Source: Pseudocercospora fijiensis CIRAD86
Lineage: Eukaryota; Ascomycota; Dothideomycetes; Mycosphaerellales; Mycosphaerellaceae
Assembly (NCBI RefSeq): GCF_000340215.1
Contig: NW_006921532.1
Location: 1,839,337 to 1,903,336, forward strand
Reading direction: 5' to 3'
DNA length: 64,000 nt
Shown: one piece after another, positions 1 through 10,875 of the stretch
Numbering within the stretch: position 1 is the first letter of the stretch
Layout: each line of letters begins with the position of its first letter
The notes under the pieces: generated by a model
The model's database searches: none
Told to the model about the DNA's origin: nothing
The model's input: only the letters and a program-made list of their open reading frames with translations
Made by a program: the position numbers and the translations under genes

Positions 1-91
1 AACGCCAGATGGATGCTGTGCAAATTTCTCCCCCTCCCCAAACACACTAAACACTTTTGTCGCAGCAAACTCTGCTTCTTTTGCCTTTTCT

Positions 92-844
92 TTAACCCAT
101 GACGATAGCAGCGACGGCTCCAAATACGAGCGCGATCGCACTGCCGCCTGCAGCGAATGTGGATGCGGAGCCGCCGGTTTGGCTGGGAGAGGCACCAGTG
201 GTGGTGCCTTGGAAACCTGCGCCAGTGGTCTCGGATGCGGTTTGACTGGCGGTGGAGGAGGATCGGGTGAGAGTTGCGGGGGTCATGGTTGAGTTGCGAG
301 TCATAGTGGTCATGTTACCAGCAGAGACTGGGTAGGTTGCGGTCATGGTAGTCGATGTCATGTTGGCAGTCGCGGTGGTCGTGGCAGACATGCTCGAGGT
401 CATAGAGCCATAGGCCCCAGCAGTGCCAGATGAAGAGGAGCCAGTCTCGGTTGAGCCTTGGATAACGAACGGTCCAAAGTAGTTTGGCTCGTTGCCATCC
501 TGTTTGATTTCGAGGGCATAGTCGGAACCGTTGTCCAGGTCGTTACCCGGGGTCCAAACGAACGATCCATCGCTTGCGGAGGTGGTGAGAGTCTTGACAA
601 TCTGAAGGTTGTTGGAGTCCTGGGTTGAATGTCAGGATTGAGATCTGTGATCTTGGAAGATGTCGGGAGGACTTACACCACGACGGAGCAGGATAGTAAC
701 AGGGGTTTTGTTGTCGTTGGTCATGTAGGTGATGACATTCTCCTTTCCCACGGTCACAGGGTTCGGCACCTTAGTGAAACCGAGCGGGTTCGCAGCAGTC
801 GCAAGGGCTACGAGAGCGCTGACGAGGAGTGATTGGAATAGCAT
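92..844 (-). CDS. Kre9/KNH-like GPI-anchored cell-wall protein (copy 1)
   Basis: Two exons, 844-677 and 619-92; the intron has a GTAAGT donor and CCCAG acceptor, giving 231 aa. The start is the ATG at 844, which opens a signal peptide (MLFQSLLVSALVALATA). Residues about 20-115 resemble the Ig-like Kre9/KNH domain: N-P-hydrophobic opening, a TVGKENVITY strand and a late FVWTPG motif. A Ser/Thr-rich stretch follows, ending in a small-residue and hydrophobic tail (AIALVFGAVAAIVMG) typical of a GPI-attachment signal. The family is linked to beta-1,6-glucan and wall assembly in yeast; a role in this organism is inferred. It is divergent from a similar gene at 2247, across 1.4 kb. Confidence 0.8.
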
Positions 845-2246
845 TTTGATCGATCTGATTAAAGCGATATGGTGGGATTCAAAGGTATTACTTTCGCGGT
901 GCTGTTTGAACCGTGAAAGGGCTGTTGAGTAACGAGTGACACGTCTAATGACGGAGTAGTTGATGAATGATGTACGGAAGTGTGAAGAAGGCGACGAAGA
1001 AGGCTCGTAGAAGAAGTGCTTGCACCCAAGTCGCCCAACAACGTCGAGGCGTCGAGGCTGTTGTCTCAGACCAGCCGTCTCCCCGCGCGGCTCCATCTAA
1101 CTCATGCATCAATCTCCCGTGGCCTATCATGGGACAGCATCAGGCAAGGATATTTGTCTTGATGTTGCGCGAGCGTTCCTGCGCCGCTGCTTGGCTGTCG
1201 CCTGCTCTCTCTTCTGGAGTGTATCACATGTTGACTTCCTTCAACGATACAGCTGCCTGGGAGTCTCGCACATGCCGTCGAGATTCTTCTCAACGCCAAG
1301 CGCTCGAGGCCGAGTGAAGGAAGAAGCCGCGCAAGCTCCGGTGCGCCACCGTGCACGGGTTGAAGCCTTGAATTTCCATGTGTCACGGTAGGCTTGCCAT
1401 CAGCTAGCCCGTCCAAGGAACAGGCCTGGCGTTATCGACGGCTCCAGGGGAAGCGCAAAGCCTCCCAGGATCTTTTGCCGTCCGGTAGAGTTGAAGCGGG
1501 CCGTCAACGAAGAAGATCTGCTCTGCATGACACACGTGAAGAGCTGTCAGCTGACCTTGAAGTTGCGACATCCGAATGTAGCCGGCCGGCGCACACAGCC
1601 GAGCATTCCCAATAAGCCTCGCGCGCCAGAAATAGCTCGATTCGCATGGACATTGAGGTGCCTCGTGGACGGCGAAAGGCAAACAGGAAGGCGCGAGTCG
1701 TTGAAATAATGGAGTTCATCAGGAACTCGGCCGGTACTGATCTTGACCTGTGCGGATCATGTGGATATACGATGGATAGTGGCGTGCTTGCCAGATTTGG
1801 CAGGGCAATTTCGCTGCGCTTCTTGTCGGCAGTCGCAAACTGTGCTCGAGCAGCTGGTGCAGGACAGCTTGCTACGGACCAGCACCAACGATTGACCGCT
1901 GGGTTGCGCAAAGTCTCTCCAAATACGAAGGTAGTCTCAGATAGTCAGCTTGGGCAGGCAGGTACGAATAGGTGGCAACGGCGAACAAGGTTTGAACTTT
2001 GCTCTAGCTCCAGCGTTATTGCCATCAACTTGTATCGACAACCGCCAGCCTCGATTGGACACTGTACAGATGGACAGGGGTGCTTCAGAGAGGTCTGTAC
2101 GCTGACATCTGCTGGTCCTTCATCTCACTTCGTATTATTATTCTATAACGTTACGCGTCCAACGACCCTCGTTCAAAGGAACTCTGTATTATACTATCGC
2201 CCTCTTGCATCACCTCCTCTAATCCTCTTTCACCCCAATAATAATA
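845..2246. other. 1.4-kb intergenic region between two divergent wall-protein genes
   Basis: Several overlapping open frames occur on both strands, but none has recognisable protein character or convincing splice sites. It probably holds the two divergent promoters and 5' untranslated regions. I see no repeat or RNA gene. Confidence 0.5.
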
Positions 2247-3025
2247 ATGTACTTCACACGCTCGTTGCTCATCGCCCTCGGCGCAGCCATTACTGCCTTT
2301 GCACAGGGCACTGGCTCTCAAGCGAACCCCTTCAACATCCCAACTACTGGCCTCCAAGCTACTGCTGGCGAGCCGTTGACCCTCTCATGGAAGCCCACCA
2401 CCTCTGGCACCATTTCCTTGATTCTGCGCAGTGGCAGCAGCAATAACCTTGCTGCCGGAACTGTCATCGCATGTTCGTTGCCCACAGCTTCTTGTCTTCG
2501 CGTCTTTGACTAATGCCATGCAGCCAAAATCGCCAACACCGGATCCTACACATGGACTCCAGACAAGGACACCACTCGTGGTTCCGACTACACCATTGAG
2601 ATTGTCAGCGATAGCGATTCATCCGCCACCAACTACACCCCATACTTCGTTCTTCAGAGCGACAATACTGTCGCTGCCACGACCAGCAATGTGACCCTCG
2701 GTGCTCCAAGCTCCACCCTCTCTCTCTCCACCGCCGCTGTTACTGCCAGCCCAAGCGCTTTCCCAACTACCAACATGTCCGGCAGCATGACCACCATGAC
2801 TGGAACCTCCTCCGGATCAAGTGAGTTGTCAAAAATACTCGCATTCTTCCGATTGTGCCACTAACCTATTCCGCGCGCGCAGAGACCACCGAAACTGCCC
2901 GCGCATCCGGCTCCAAGTCGTCCGCCAGCGCGACTGGTTCAGCGACATCCGCAGCCGGTGCTGCTCGCGCTACCGTCATGGCCGGTATGCTCGGAGCCGT
3001 TGCTCTCGGTGCTCTCGTTCTGTGA
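2247..3025 (+). CDS. Kre9/KNH-like GPI-anchored cell-wall protein (copy 2)
   Basis: Three exons, 2247-2472, 2524-2820 and 2883-3025 (221 aa). The introns use GTTCGT...GCAG and GTGAGT...GCAG and keep the frame. The protein starts with a signal peptide (MYFTRSLLIALGAAITAFA). A Kre9/KNH Ig-like domain follows (NPFNIPTTG, then LTLSWKPTT, then SYTWTPD), then a Ser/Thr-rich segment and a hydrophobic C-terminal tail (MAGMLGAVALGALVL) suggesting a GPI anchor. The same architecture and motif order as the divergent gene at 92-844 suggests they are paralogues. A wall or plasma-membrane surface location is inferred. Confidence 0.8.
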
Positions 3026-3744
3026 AGAGGATGAATATGTAATGCGACGGCCTGCTGTTGTGTGAGCGTGCTGCACATGTACAAAGAGATTCGAGAACGT
3101 CATGGAGACAATATGAAGTTTTCGAAGTGCTTCTTGTAGATATATTGGAATACGAAAAGATGGAGGTTGCGAAACTCTTCATTTTCTTTCTCAAGACAAA
3201 CAAGTGTGTGCTCTCGAATGAATCAATGATAGAGATTGAGAGAATCGGAATTGTCGACCCTGGGGGTATATACTCAAATCAGCCTGCGATCGGTTCTGTG
3301 TTGAGATCAGGACAGCGTATGATTGCGAGGCCAGCAATGGATGGGTTTGAGTGAACGTTGATGGATCCTCCGAACATGACTTGCGAGCGGAAGTGCGGCG
3401 CAAGGACGAAAAATAGATGTGAAGTCAAAAGGAAAGAAAGACGAATGCAAGAAACCTCAAATGTGGTCCACTAATTCTCGTGCATGCCAGGGATGCTGTG
3501 GGTCCGTATGGGGCTGTCCCTTCCTCTTATCATGCAGGACGATGCAGGACGATGCACGTCACCGTCTGCATAAGAAGCGCACGACCCTATCTTGTCGACT
3601 ACTCTCGATTTCCGAAGAGCCTGTTGAGGTAGTCAGGGTTCTGCCGTGCGTGTTCGGCTCAGTTGACAAATTGGAGTTGCTATTGACGGACTCAATTCTA
3701 CAAGTATTGCTGTGATAGAACTTTCCTAAGACTCTGAACATCGC
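3026..3744. other. Intergenic region between convergent genes
   Basis: This holds the 3' ends of the wall-protein gene (plus strand) and the LIM gene (minus strand). A short direct duplication, gcaggacgatgcaggacgatgca, lies near 3535-3557. I see no gene. Confidence 0.5.
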
Positions 3745-6646
3745 CTATGCCTTCAGTCTCCTCTCCTCGCACTTGACGCAGACCGGATCTTGACTTTCAC
3801 CACGAAGGAAGTATCGTCCATCTTCGAATTCACCATTGCATTCCTACATCACAGTCAGCATCGAAACATTATCGTGAAGGAAATGTATGACTTACCAGGC
3901 AGACAAAACAGTTGGCATGCCAGTCACTTCCGAGAGCCTTGACGACAACATCCGTGACCGGCTTCTTGCACTTTCTGCATTTGCTCGAATAGCGATTCGT
4001 ATGGCAACCGACACACCAAGCATATCCGTCTTTCTCAACGAATGGCGTAGTGGAGTCGAAGGGATCACCGCATTGAGCACAGAAGAAATGACCAGCATGC
4101 CATTCCGCTCCGCAGGCGACAATGATCTCACCTTCGATCGGCGTCTTGCAAGATTTGCAGCGTGGTGAGAAAATCTCGTGAAAGTCGAGATGGCAGTAGA
4201 AGCGAAGACTCTCATCACCATCTTCGGCTTCCCATCTCTCAAGGTCTTCTGGTGCCGCATCTTCAGGAATGGGAATTGGTAGACCGTGCTGCCTCGCGCG
4301 AATTCGCTCCACTCTGGCACTTCGCTGCTTGTCTGGCTCGGGATAGAATGCAACGCACTCAAGATTGGTCTCACAGTGGTGGCAGACGAAGCATCCTGGA
4401 TGGAATCGCTCTCCAGCTGCAGAAAGGATTCGACCCGCAATTGGTAGAGCACATTGGGCACATAGTGCTCCAGACTGCCGAATGGACGGAGTCATGTGCG
4501 GTGTAGACTTCAGAGCCAGGACAGGAGTAGTATTCGCGTGACGAGGCAGAGGTCGACCAGGTGCTGGCGCACTGCCAGCAGAAGGCAATGGTCTTTGTGG
4601 TATTCTGCTTCTAGGTGGAGAGCTTGGACTTGCACCATTGACGCTGACTTCAGGCACATCGACATTTATCACTGGAACAGTGGGGCTCGCGCTGCTAGGC
4701 TCCTCTGGCAAGGAAATGCATGGATTGGGCGGCTCGTCTGGTGCACAGATTGTCGGTATTGGAGGCGGAGGCGCATTTCTACTGCTGCTCGAGGGCATTG
4801 ACGATCGTGAAGATGCTTTCCATTTGGGAACCTCGTCGACGTTGATTTTGGGTATCCTTGAAGGAGACTCCAATCGCGGACGCGGAGAAGCAGGTTTGCT
4901 TGGACACTCATGTGGGCTGACCTGAGGGCGAGGACTCTTCGGCGGCGACTCTGGCGGCGTTCTGGAAGAGCTACATCCAGGTCTACCAATCTTAAGAGGT
5001 GTAGGAAGGCTGTCCGCCCTATGCAGAGAGTTCGTCTCCTCCTCAACGGCTCGACCAACTCTGAATGGCTGGGCTGTGGGATCTGACCTGGGCAACGGGG
5101 CGATGCTTTGCTGCTCTTCCATCATGATCTCCTTGAGTTTCCAGTCCTCCTTGAAGCTTACAATTGGTCTTCCAGGTTTATCACTGACCACGGTAGGCCG
5201 TGGCAAAGCTGGGCTGTAATCCCTACGAGATTTGCTTGTTGCTGATCGAATATCATCGCCGCGGATTTCTATGCCGTTCTTTGTGGGTGTGTTTTTCGGT
5301 GCAACCTCGTCCTCCGCATCGTGACCAGTATCTCCTGGCGGTGTGGGTGGTAGCGAGAGCGGCTCATTTGATGTGTAGAGAGCATTTCTGCTCTGGCTTG
5401 GAGGGTTGCGGTGGATTTCTACTCGATCATGTCGTGGTGACCTAGCTCCAGGCAAGCTCTGTAGAGTCGGCGCAGAGTTAGAGCGCTCCATCCTATCCAC
5501 ATGTGCCCTGACTCTTGCAAATGGATTTTTCCGGACGTAAGAAGGTATATGCTGGGTCGAAGCAGCAGGCACAGATTCTCGTATCTCCTCGTGAATGATT
5601 GTGGGTGCTTTGCTCTTTGTGGGTGATTGACCTTCTTCTGGATCCTCCCAAATTCGGTCGTCTGGATGCATGAACTTCTTCTTTTCGCCAGACATGATAC
5701 GAACAGGTGCGCGTTTGCTTCCACTGCTAACCCGGCGATGTGCGACTGCAATATCTTGAGCGACCGAGGACGCTATCTGGTCATAGCTCTTGCCGCTGGA
5801 TTCGCGTCTTTTCTTGAGCACCGATAGCTCCTTCGAGGGTGGGCTGGATTTGCATTGGATCACGTACTTTCTCGGTTCGTTGGAGATTCTGTTGTCTCCC
5901 GAGGCCGCATTTGAAGACTGGCTGCCATCTGAAGCGCTCCTTTGCGAACCAGAAGCAGAGCCTTGACTGAAGGTACGCGAGTAGCTTCCCTTTCGCAAAT
6001 GTGACCTGTAGTCCTTGAGATCTGGATTTCTATATGGCGCATCAGCGGCCTCTGGGTTTTGGTGTTTCCACACCAACTCGGCCGCTTCGTCGCGTGCTGC
6101 CGCGTGCATGGTTTGCTCTGCTCTGAGGTCCATGTCTTGTAGAGCTTGTCTGAGCGACTTCGATTCTTGCTTTTGCATCCACGTTGTACCATTCTCGATA
6201 TACGTTATGCTTGGTGTGCGGCGCATGGTTTGTCTGTCGTCAGTCTGCGAATGAGGGCCAGGCGAGGCTGATGGCGCTCGTGCGAGTGGTCTGCCAGCGA
6301 AGGGGCTTCTATTCATCGTGCGATTCGATGTGTCGGACTCGGTGCGGCGATGCGAAAGCTGCATATGCGGCATGCTGCTGCTCGACGCGAGGGTCGGTCG
6401 ATCGCCATTTCGCGGCTCTTCCGTCGTCGTCGCTTGGGCAGTTTCGGATCCTCTCAAGCCGCCGAATTTGCTGGGCGGCGGTGGTCGTGAGCCGGACGGA
6501 CGCGGCTTTTCTGACCGCAGGTCTTTGAGGTATTGAGCTGTAGGCGTTGCTGGTGAGCTTACACCCTCATCTGCAGTCATGCATTGCCGTAACTTTGACG
6601 CTCTTGGCGGCGTGTGCGGCAGAACGAACGAGGCAGAAGGGGACAT
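3745..6646 (-). CDS. Three-LIM-domain protein (paxillin-like/cytoskeletal type)
   Basis: Two exons, 6646-3896 and 3843-3745 (949 aa). The intron (GTAAGT...TGTAG) interrupts the third LIM domain; without it the frame stops before the last zinc ligands. About 680 N-terminal residues are Ser/Pro/Arg-rich and probably disordered. Three Cys/His zinc-binding LIM modules follow, starting at CAQCALPIAG, CKSCKTPIEG and CRKCKKPVTD. The second is CX2C...HX2C...CX2C, and the third ends in CVKCEERR. Fungal proteins of this layout (Pxl1-like) act as scaffolds at sites of polarised growth and septation with Rho signalling. That role is inferred from architecture only. The ATG at 6646 is the first in frame. 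Confidence 0.85.
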
Positions 6647-7216
6647 TGGAAATGGTGCTGACCCTTTTCATCTTTGGAGAAGAACTGCGGACTTGGAAGC
6701 GGTCTACTGTCTCTGCGCTTCAACATCACGAACCTCGTGAGTGAAGCGTGGTTGCTGGGGTAGCTAAAGAATGTTACACAAGCCGTGATTATCGACTATA
6801 GCATTGATTGATAAAGATGGGAAGAAGCTAATGCAACTCGCATAAAAGAACAAGACGAGCACAGGAAACGCAGAAGAACGAGTGTGCAGGAAGGTGTCTC
6901 AACGCCTAGAACTATACCATGCTGGCAAGCCGCCGGGGATGCCGTGAGTCTTCGCGATTGCAAGTTTCTATCGCGCCATCAACATCGCCGTTGGCCGGAG
7001 GACGACGCGCTCCCGATCGGGAAAGACCCTTGCAGTGAGGCGCTTTCAGGTTCAGCCTCTCGTCGGAGAATAGATCTAGTGCCACACGCCTGCCATCAAG
7101 GCTCGATCTGTATCATTTCGACCGGGCTAGCGCTGTGCTATTCATACACGTGGACGTGGTTGGCGCTGCAGCTTGACCTGCTCTAACAACAGCCTGAGTG
7201 CATCTTCCGTATCATC
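6647..7216. other. Upstream region of the LIM gene, left flank of the transposon island
   Basis: The composition is normal, without the TpA excess seen just downstream. It probably contains the LIM gene promoter and 5' leader. A 300-nt open frame at 6884-7186 has no recognisable features and was not called. Confidence 0.5.
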
Positions 7217-7351
7217 TACAGCGTCTTACCACATCGGAGTGAAAGTGACTAGGGTGGGACCGCTGAATAACAAGTTTCTATTCGCTATAATCCATAAGGA
7301 GCAAGGGTTTGGGGAATACCCACTTTCACTCCGATGTGATTAGACGCTGTA
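7217..7351. mobile_element. 135-bp MITE with 31-bp terminal inverted repeats (Tc1/mariner type)
   Basis: The left end begins TACAGCGTCTTACCACATCG and the right end is its reverse complement with two mismatches over 31 positions. Both ends carry TA, matching the TA target-site duplication of Tc1/mariner elements. The interior is about 70 bp and non-coding. The same terminal sequence starts the large element 36 bp downstream, so this is a short non-autonomous member of that family. Its ends keep CA dinucleotides that are TA in the large element. Confidence 0.85.
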
Positions 7352-9006
7352 GCGATGGGGTCCACCAACCTGTGGATGGTGTAACGTATAGCGTCTTCGC
7401 ACATCGGAGTGAAAGTTAGCGTCCCCAGCCCTGGAAGGTGCATAATATTAGCACTTCCGGTACTACTAATTGCAGTGTTCTACACTAAATCGAGGTGTTA
7501 GCGCCGCGGCTAAGCATAGCACCTATAGGAACGCTTAGCTATTAAACCTTCTAATTAGAGTTACGTATAGGCACTATCTAGGGTATAAGACACTATCTTT
7601 TAGTAGATTTAATAATATATTATTTATAAGCCTCTTGCTATATTAAAGAAAGGAAGAAGGAGTAATTTAGAAGTGCGAGAAGGTTATTATATAATTAGGA
7701 GTAGGTCTACGCTAGATTAATAGTATTCGTAGGGAGAACTCGAGTATAATTATAGAGGAGGCGCGGAGGAGCGGTCGGCGATAAATAGGCAGTTTTAGTA
7801 GTATTTACGTATATAGAGTCCCCTATTAAATAGTTAGCTTCTCTCTCGTTCTCTTCCTTCGTAATGCCGTATACTTATACTAACGAGTAGTACGCGTAGA
7901 ATGGCCGTAGAAGAGGTTATTCTAGCGCTATTCGTACTCGTAGTGCGCTACCTCTTCGCGATTAACGATATATTAACCTTCTAGAGGTATACCGTCTACT
8001 AGACTAGCGCCGTCTAGCTCTAATCGAAGCCCTCGAATAAGGTAAGGAAGATAGAGCGTAGTTACGCCTGCTTTCCGACGTCGTAAGTAGCTATAGTAGA
8101 AGTCTAATACTATTAGTTATACCCTCTATCTGTTTACTTAGTTTAACCCTAGCATTCGATCTAGCTCTATTGCCTTATCGGTCTAGAAGTCTACTATTAA
8201 GGCCGGCTCTATCGTAGCAGTTATCGTCGCAGTTATCGCAATCTCGTCGCTCTTAGGCTTAGCTTCTACGGTTTAATAACCCTCTTCGCTATTAATTCTA
8301 TATCTAACACTATAACTGTACGCTATCTGTTCTACTACCTATTTACGACCGTCCGCCGGAATATAATAAGTCGGAGATACAACTTCGAGAGCAGCGCGAG
8401 CTTAAATAGCAACTTTTAAGCTAAATACGTCGTTTATAGGTTAAGGTTCTCGATTTAACTAAATAAGAGTCTTAATCTTTAGATAATAACTTAGCCTCGG
8501 TTCGGATTACCCTACGTGCCCGGCGATTCCTATTAGACCGGAGTTAGTTAACCGAAACGCCGACTACCGATTCTTAGGCTTTAGTCCTAAATATAGAGCA
8601 ACTCTCTTAATCGATATAATACACTAATTTATTATACCCGATACTGTCTGCTATACTACTTACAAATCGTCCCTCTAGCTAGTTAACTCTACTAACACTT
8701 TAATCCCTTCTTTTTAGACCGCTAGGGCTATTGCTAATATACGAAATCGCGACCTAATAAACTACCGAAGAGCGTGTCTATCGCCGAGCTGTCCTGCTAT
8801 ACAAACTGTGCACTACTATTAAACAACTGTACCGAATAGCTAAATAGCCGATTATTTACATCTTAGAGTAGTCTCGGAGGGTATTGTCGACTATCTATTG
8901 CATCGTTTACGAGCCTTTTACCCCTAGGCGCTACTAAGCCTACCGAGTCGACGAATTCGACTATTCGTACCCTTCTCGAGAAATTGTCCTCGCCTACGTA
9001 CCGATA

Positions 9007-9909
9007 CGACGACGAGGCCGCAGGCTCTATACGGATAGACAAGAGCGCTAAATCGTCGAATTTATTACTTAGAATTCTATAATACGCCGTATAACTTTTT
9101 AGGAAGTTAGAGACTTACTCGGCTTAACTTGTAGTCTTGTAACTATCTCTCGTATCTATAGGAGGCATAGTTATCGCCGCTACGTTATACGCCCTCGGCC
9201 CTTCTATAACGACCGTATTCGACGACTCCGCCTCGAATAGGCTTAATACTATTAACACTTTACTAAAGAAGACTAAGCGAACGTTCTATAGAGCGACGAG
9301 TATACTATGTGTAATAGATTATATAAGAGGCTCTTTGTTACTCGACTAGTTAGTAAGCGTAACTAAGACTGTTATTCGAGGCCTTACTTCTAACGCCTTC
9401 CTTACTAGATAATTTAGGCCTATATTAGTAGTATTGGCGGCAAAGGACTACTCCTGCTATAGGACAAGTAATAGGGCAATATTAATAAAGAGTTATATAG
9501 TGCGAAGGTCTTGCTAATTGTTTAAGAAGAGATAAGTTAGATAAATAGCCTTATTGCTAGCTAACAACACCCTCTCGGATACGAGCCTGCCTTACTATTA
9601 AGAATAGCAGTCTTCTAATAAGACTCGGCGCCTATATATACGGCTAGACACACACTTAACTAACTACGAGCTCGCTGCATTATTGTTATAAACAACTAGC
9701 TACCTTTATTACTAGATTTAAACCCTATCGAGAACCTATAGCGAGTGATTAAGTAGGCAATTAAACGCCGTAGAAACAGACTAATAGGCCGTAACCTTTA
9801 GCTAGCAATTGTCGAAGAATACTACAACGTATCTATAGAATTGGTATAGGAATAAGTTAATAGTATGCCGGCTCGTTGTCGTGCAGTAATTAACGCTAAT
9901 AGCGGTTAA
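9007..9909 (+). pseudogene. Tc1-like transposase, inactivated by in-frame stops
   Basis: One reading frame holds the family landmarks. An HTH-like arginine-rich segment RRRGRRLYTDRQER is at 9007-9048. The first catalytic aspartate is in SDE at 9292-9300. The second is in D-S-A-P-I at 9622, and the DLNPIENL motif is at 9715-9738, with a candidate glutamate about 35 residues after the second Asp. The C-terminal motif SMPARCRAVI is near 9865-9894. All lie in the same frame with no frameshift, and TAG/TAA stops fall where Trp or Gln is expected, for example just after IENL. This fits C-to-T mutation of an intact gene. The true N-terminus lies further upstream but is not readable with confidence. 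Confidence 0.8.
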
Positions 9910-9940
9910 ATACAGTAGTAGATAGCAGTCTTTAAACCAG

Positions 9941-10111
9941 CCTTCTATACGGCTTCAAAAACACCCTCCTTCTTAACCCTAATCGTTACTAAACTAGCTA
10001 TCTATACGGCTTTAAAAACACCCTCCTTCTTAACCCCAATCGTTACTAAACTAGCCTTCTATACGGCTTTAAAAACACCCTCCTTCTTAACCCTAATCGT
10101 TACTATACTAG
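9941..10111. repeat. Three tandem 57-bp repeats inside the transposon
   Basis: The units are 9941-9997, 9998-10054 and 10055-10111, each containing ctatacggctt(c/t)aaaaaca and cctccttcttaacc. They differ at only a few positions; at one position unit 1 has CA where units 2 and 3 have TA. The repeat sits between the transposase stop and the right terminal repeat. Confidence 0.9.
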
Positions 10112-10262
10112 CTAAAGAACTAAGGTTCCTCGAAATCGCACTAATTAGCTTCTAACACCTAGTTATACTATACTTTGTATAGTAAGCGGTGCCGCTTAAC
10201 AAGGGTTACGATACCTTAGAACGTATTAGCGCTCTTTTACTCCGATACGTTAAGACGCTATA

Positions 10263-10740
10263 TATAAGGAGGCTTTCGTAATTCCGGCCGTTCGTTAGCG
10301 TGGATTTGTAAGCATCTTAGCGTTCTATATCGATACTTCTACGAATTACTATACGCTCTATAGCGATGCAATTATACTAATTTTTGCACTAAAATAATCG
10401 TAGCGTCGAGTTCTATAATTCTAAAATTATAGGCAATGTATTATAGCAGAATATACTAATATAGAAGTATGTAGTTTAAAGCCTAGTCGAATAGCTAAGT
10501 GCCGCTAAGTTAGGGTCTAGCGAGGGTCGGCAATGTCCGCTAAGTCCTAATAATAGGCTACTTTAGTATCGTATTCGCCGGCGCGGAAGCGTTTAATAGC
10601 CCTTCGGAGCTTAGCATCTTTATTAATAGTTAATAGCGCATTCTATAATGGATATTTAGACCTTATAATAGCGGTAGTTATAGTAGTGTAGCTTAGAAGA
10701 GAAGAATTCTAATAATATAGTATAGTATATCGCATGCGAC
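10263..10740. other. TpA-rich, RIP-like flank of the transposon
   Basis: Beyond the right terminal repeat the sequence keeps the CpA-poor, TpA-rich character until about 10740, then returns to normal composition. It has no readable open frame. It may be another RIP-mutated repeat or flanking DNA mutated by RIP spreading. I cannot identify a family. Confidence 0.55.
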
Positions 10741-10875
10741 TAAGGGAATGTTAGCTGTCGAGATTCGCGGAAGTTGCCGCTTTCTAATCAATGCTAAACT
10801 AACTACTAATCGATTGGTATCTACTGGAAACAGCTAGCGGCGGCCCTTCCCACCGCGCTAACGAGGTGGGTGGCA

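Larger units (their letters stand above)
7387..10262 (+). mobile_element. RIP-mutated Tc1/mariner-family DNA transposon, 2.9 kb
   Basis: The left end is TATAGCGTCTTCGCACATCG, and an inverted copy ends at 10262 (..cgttaagacgctata). Both match the terminal repeat of the neighbouring MITE, with CA changed to TA. TpA is very frequent and CpA/TpG rare while CpG survives, which is the RIP pattern. No long open frame remains, but a Tc1 transposase with DDE_3-type motifs can be read on the plus strand (separate entry). At 2.9 kb it is longer than a classical Tc1 element. A 3x57-bp tandem repeat lies near the right end. Confidence 0.85.

Noticed and set aside
1646..2446. 266-aa plus-strand open frame overlapping the second wall-protein gene
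   Set aside because: It runs into exon 1 of the KNH gene in another frame, has no domain character and no promoter logic; a chance frame in a GC-balanced intergenic region.
9941..10111. CRISPR-like array
   Set aside because: The 57-bp units are directly adjacent with no unique spacers, only three copies, in a eukaryotic transposon.
7387..10740. Possibility of an AT-rich centromere, origin or ncRNA locus
   Set aside because: Terminal inverted repeats, TA duplications and a readable transposase explain the region as a RIP-mutated transposon.
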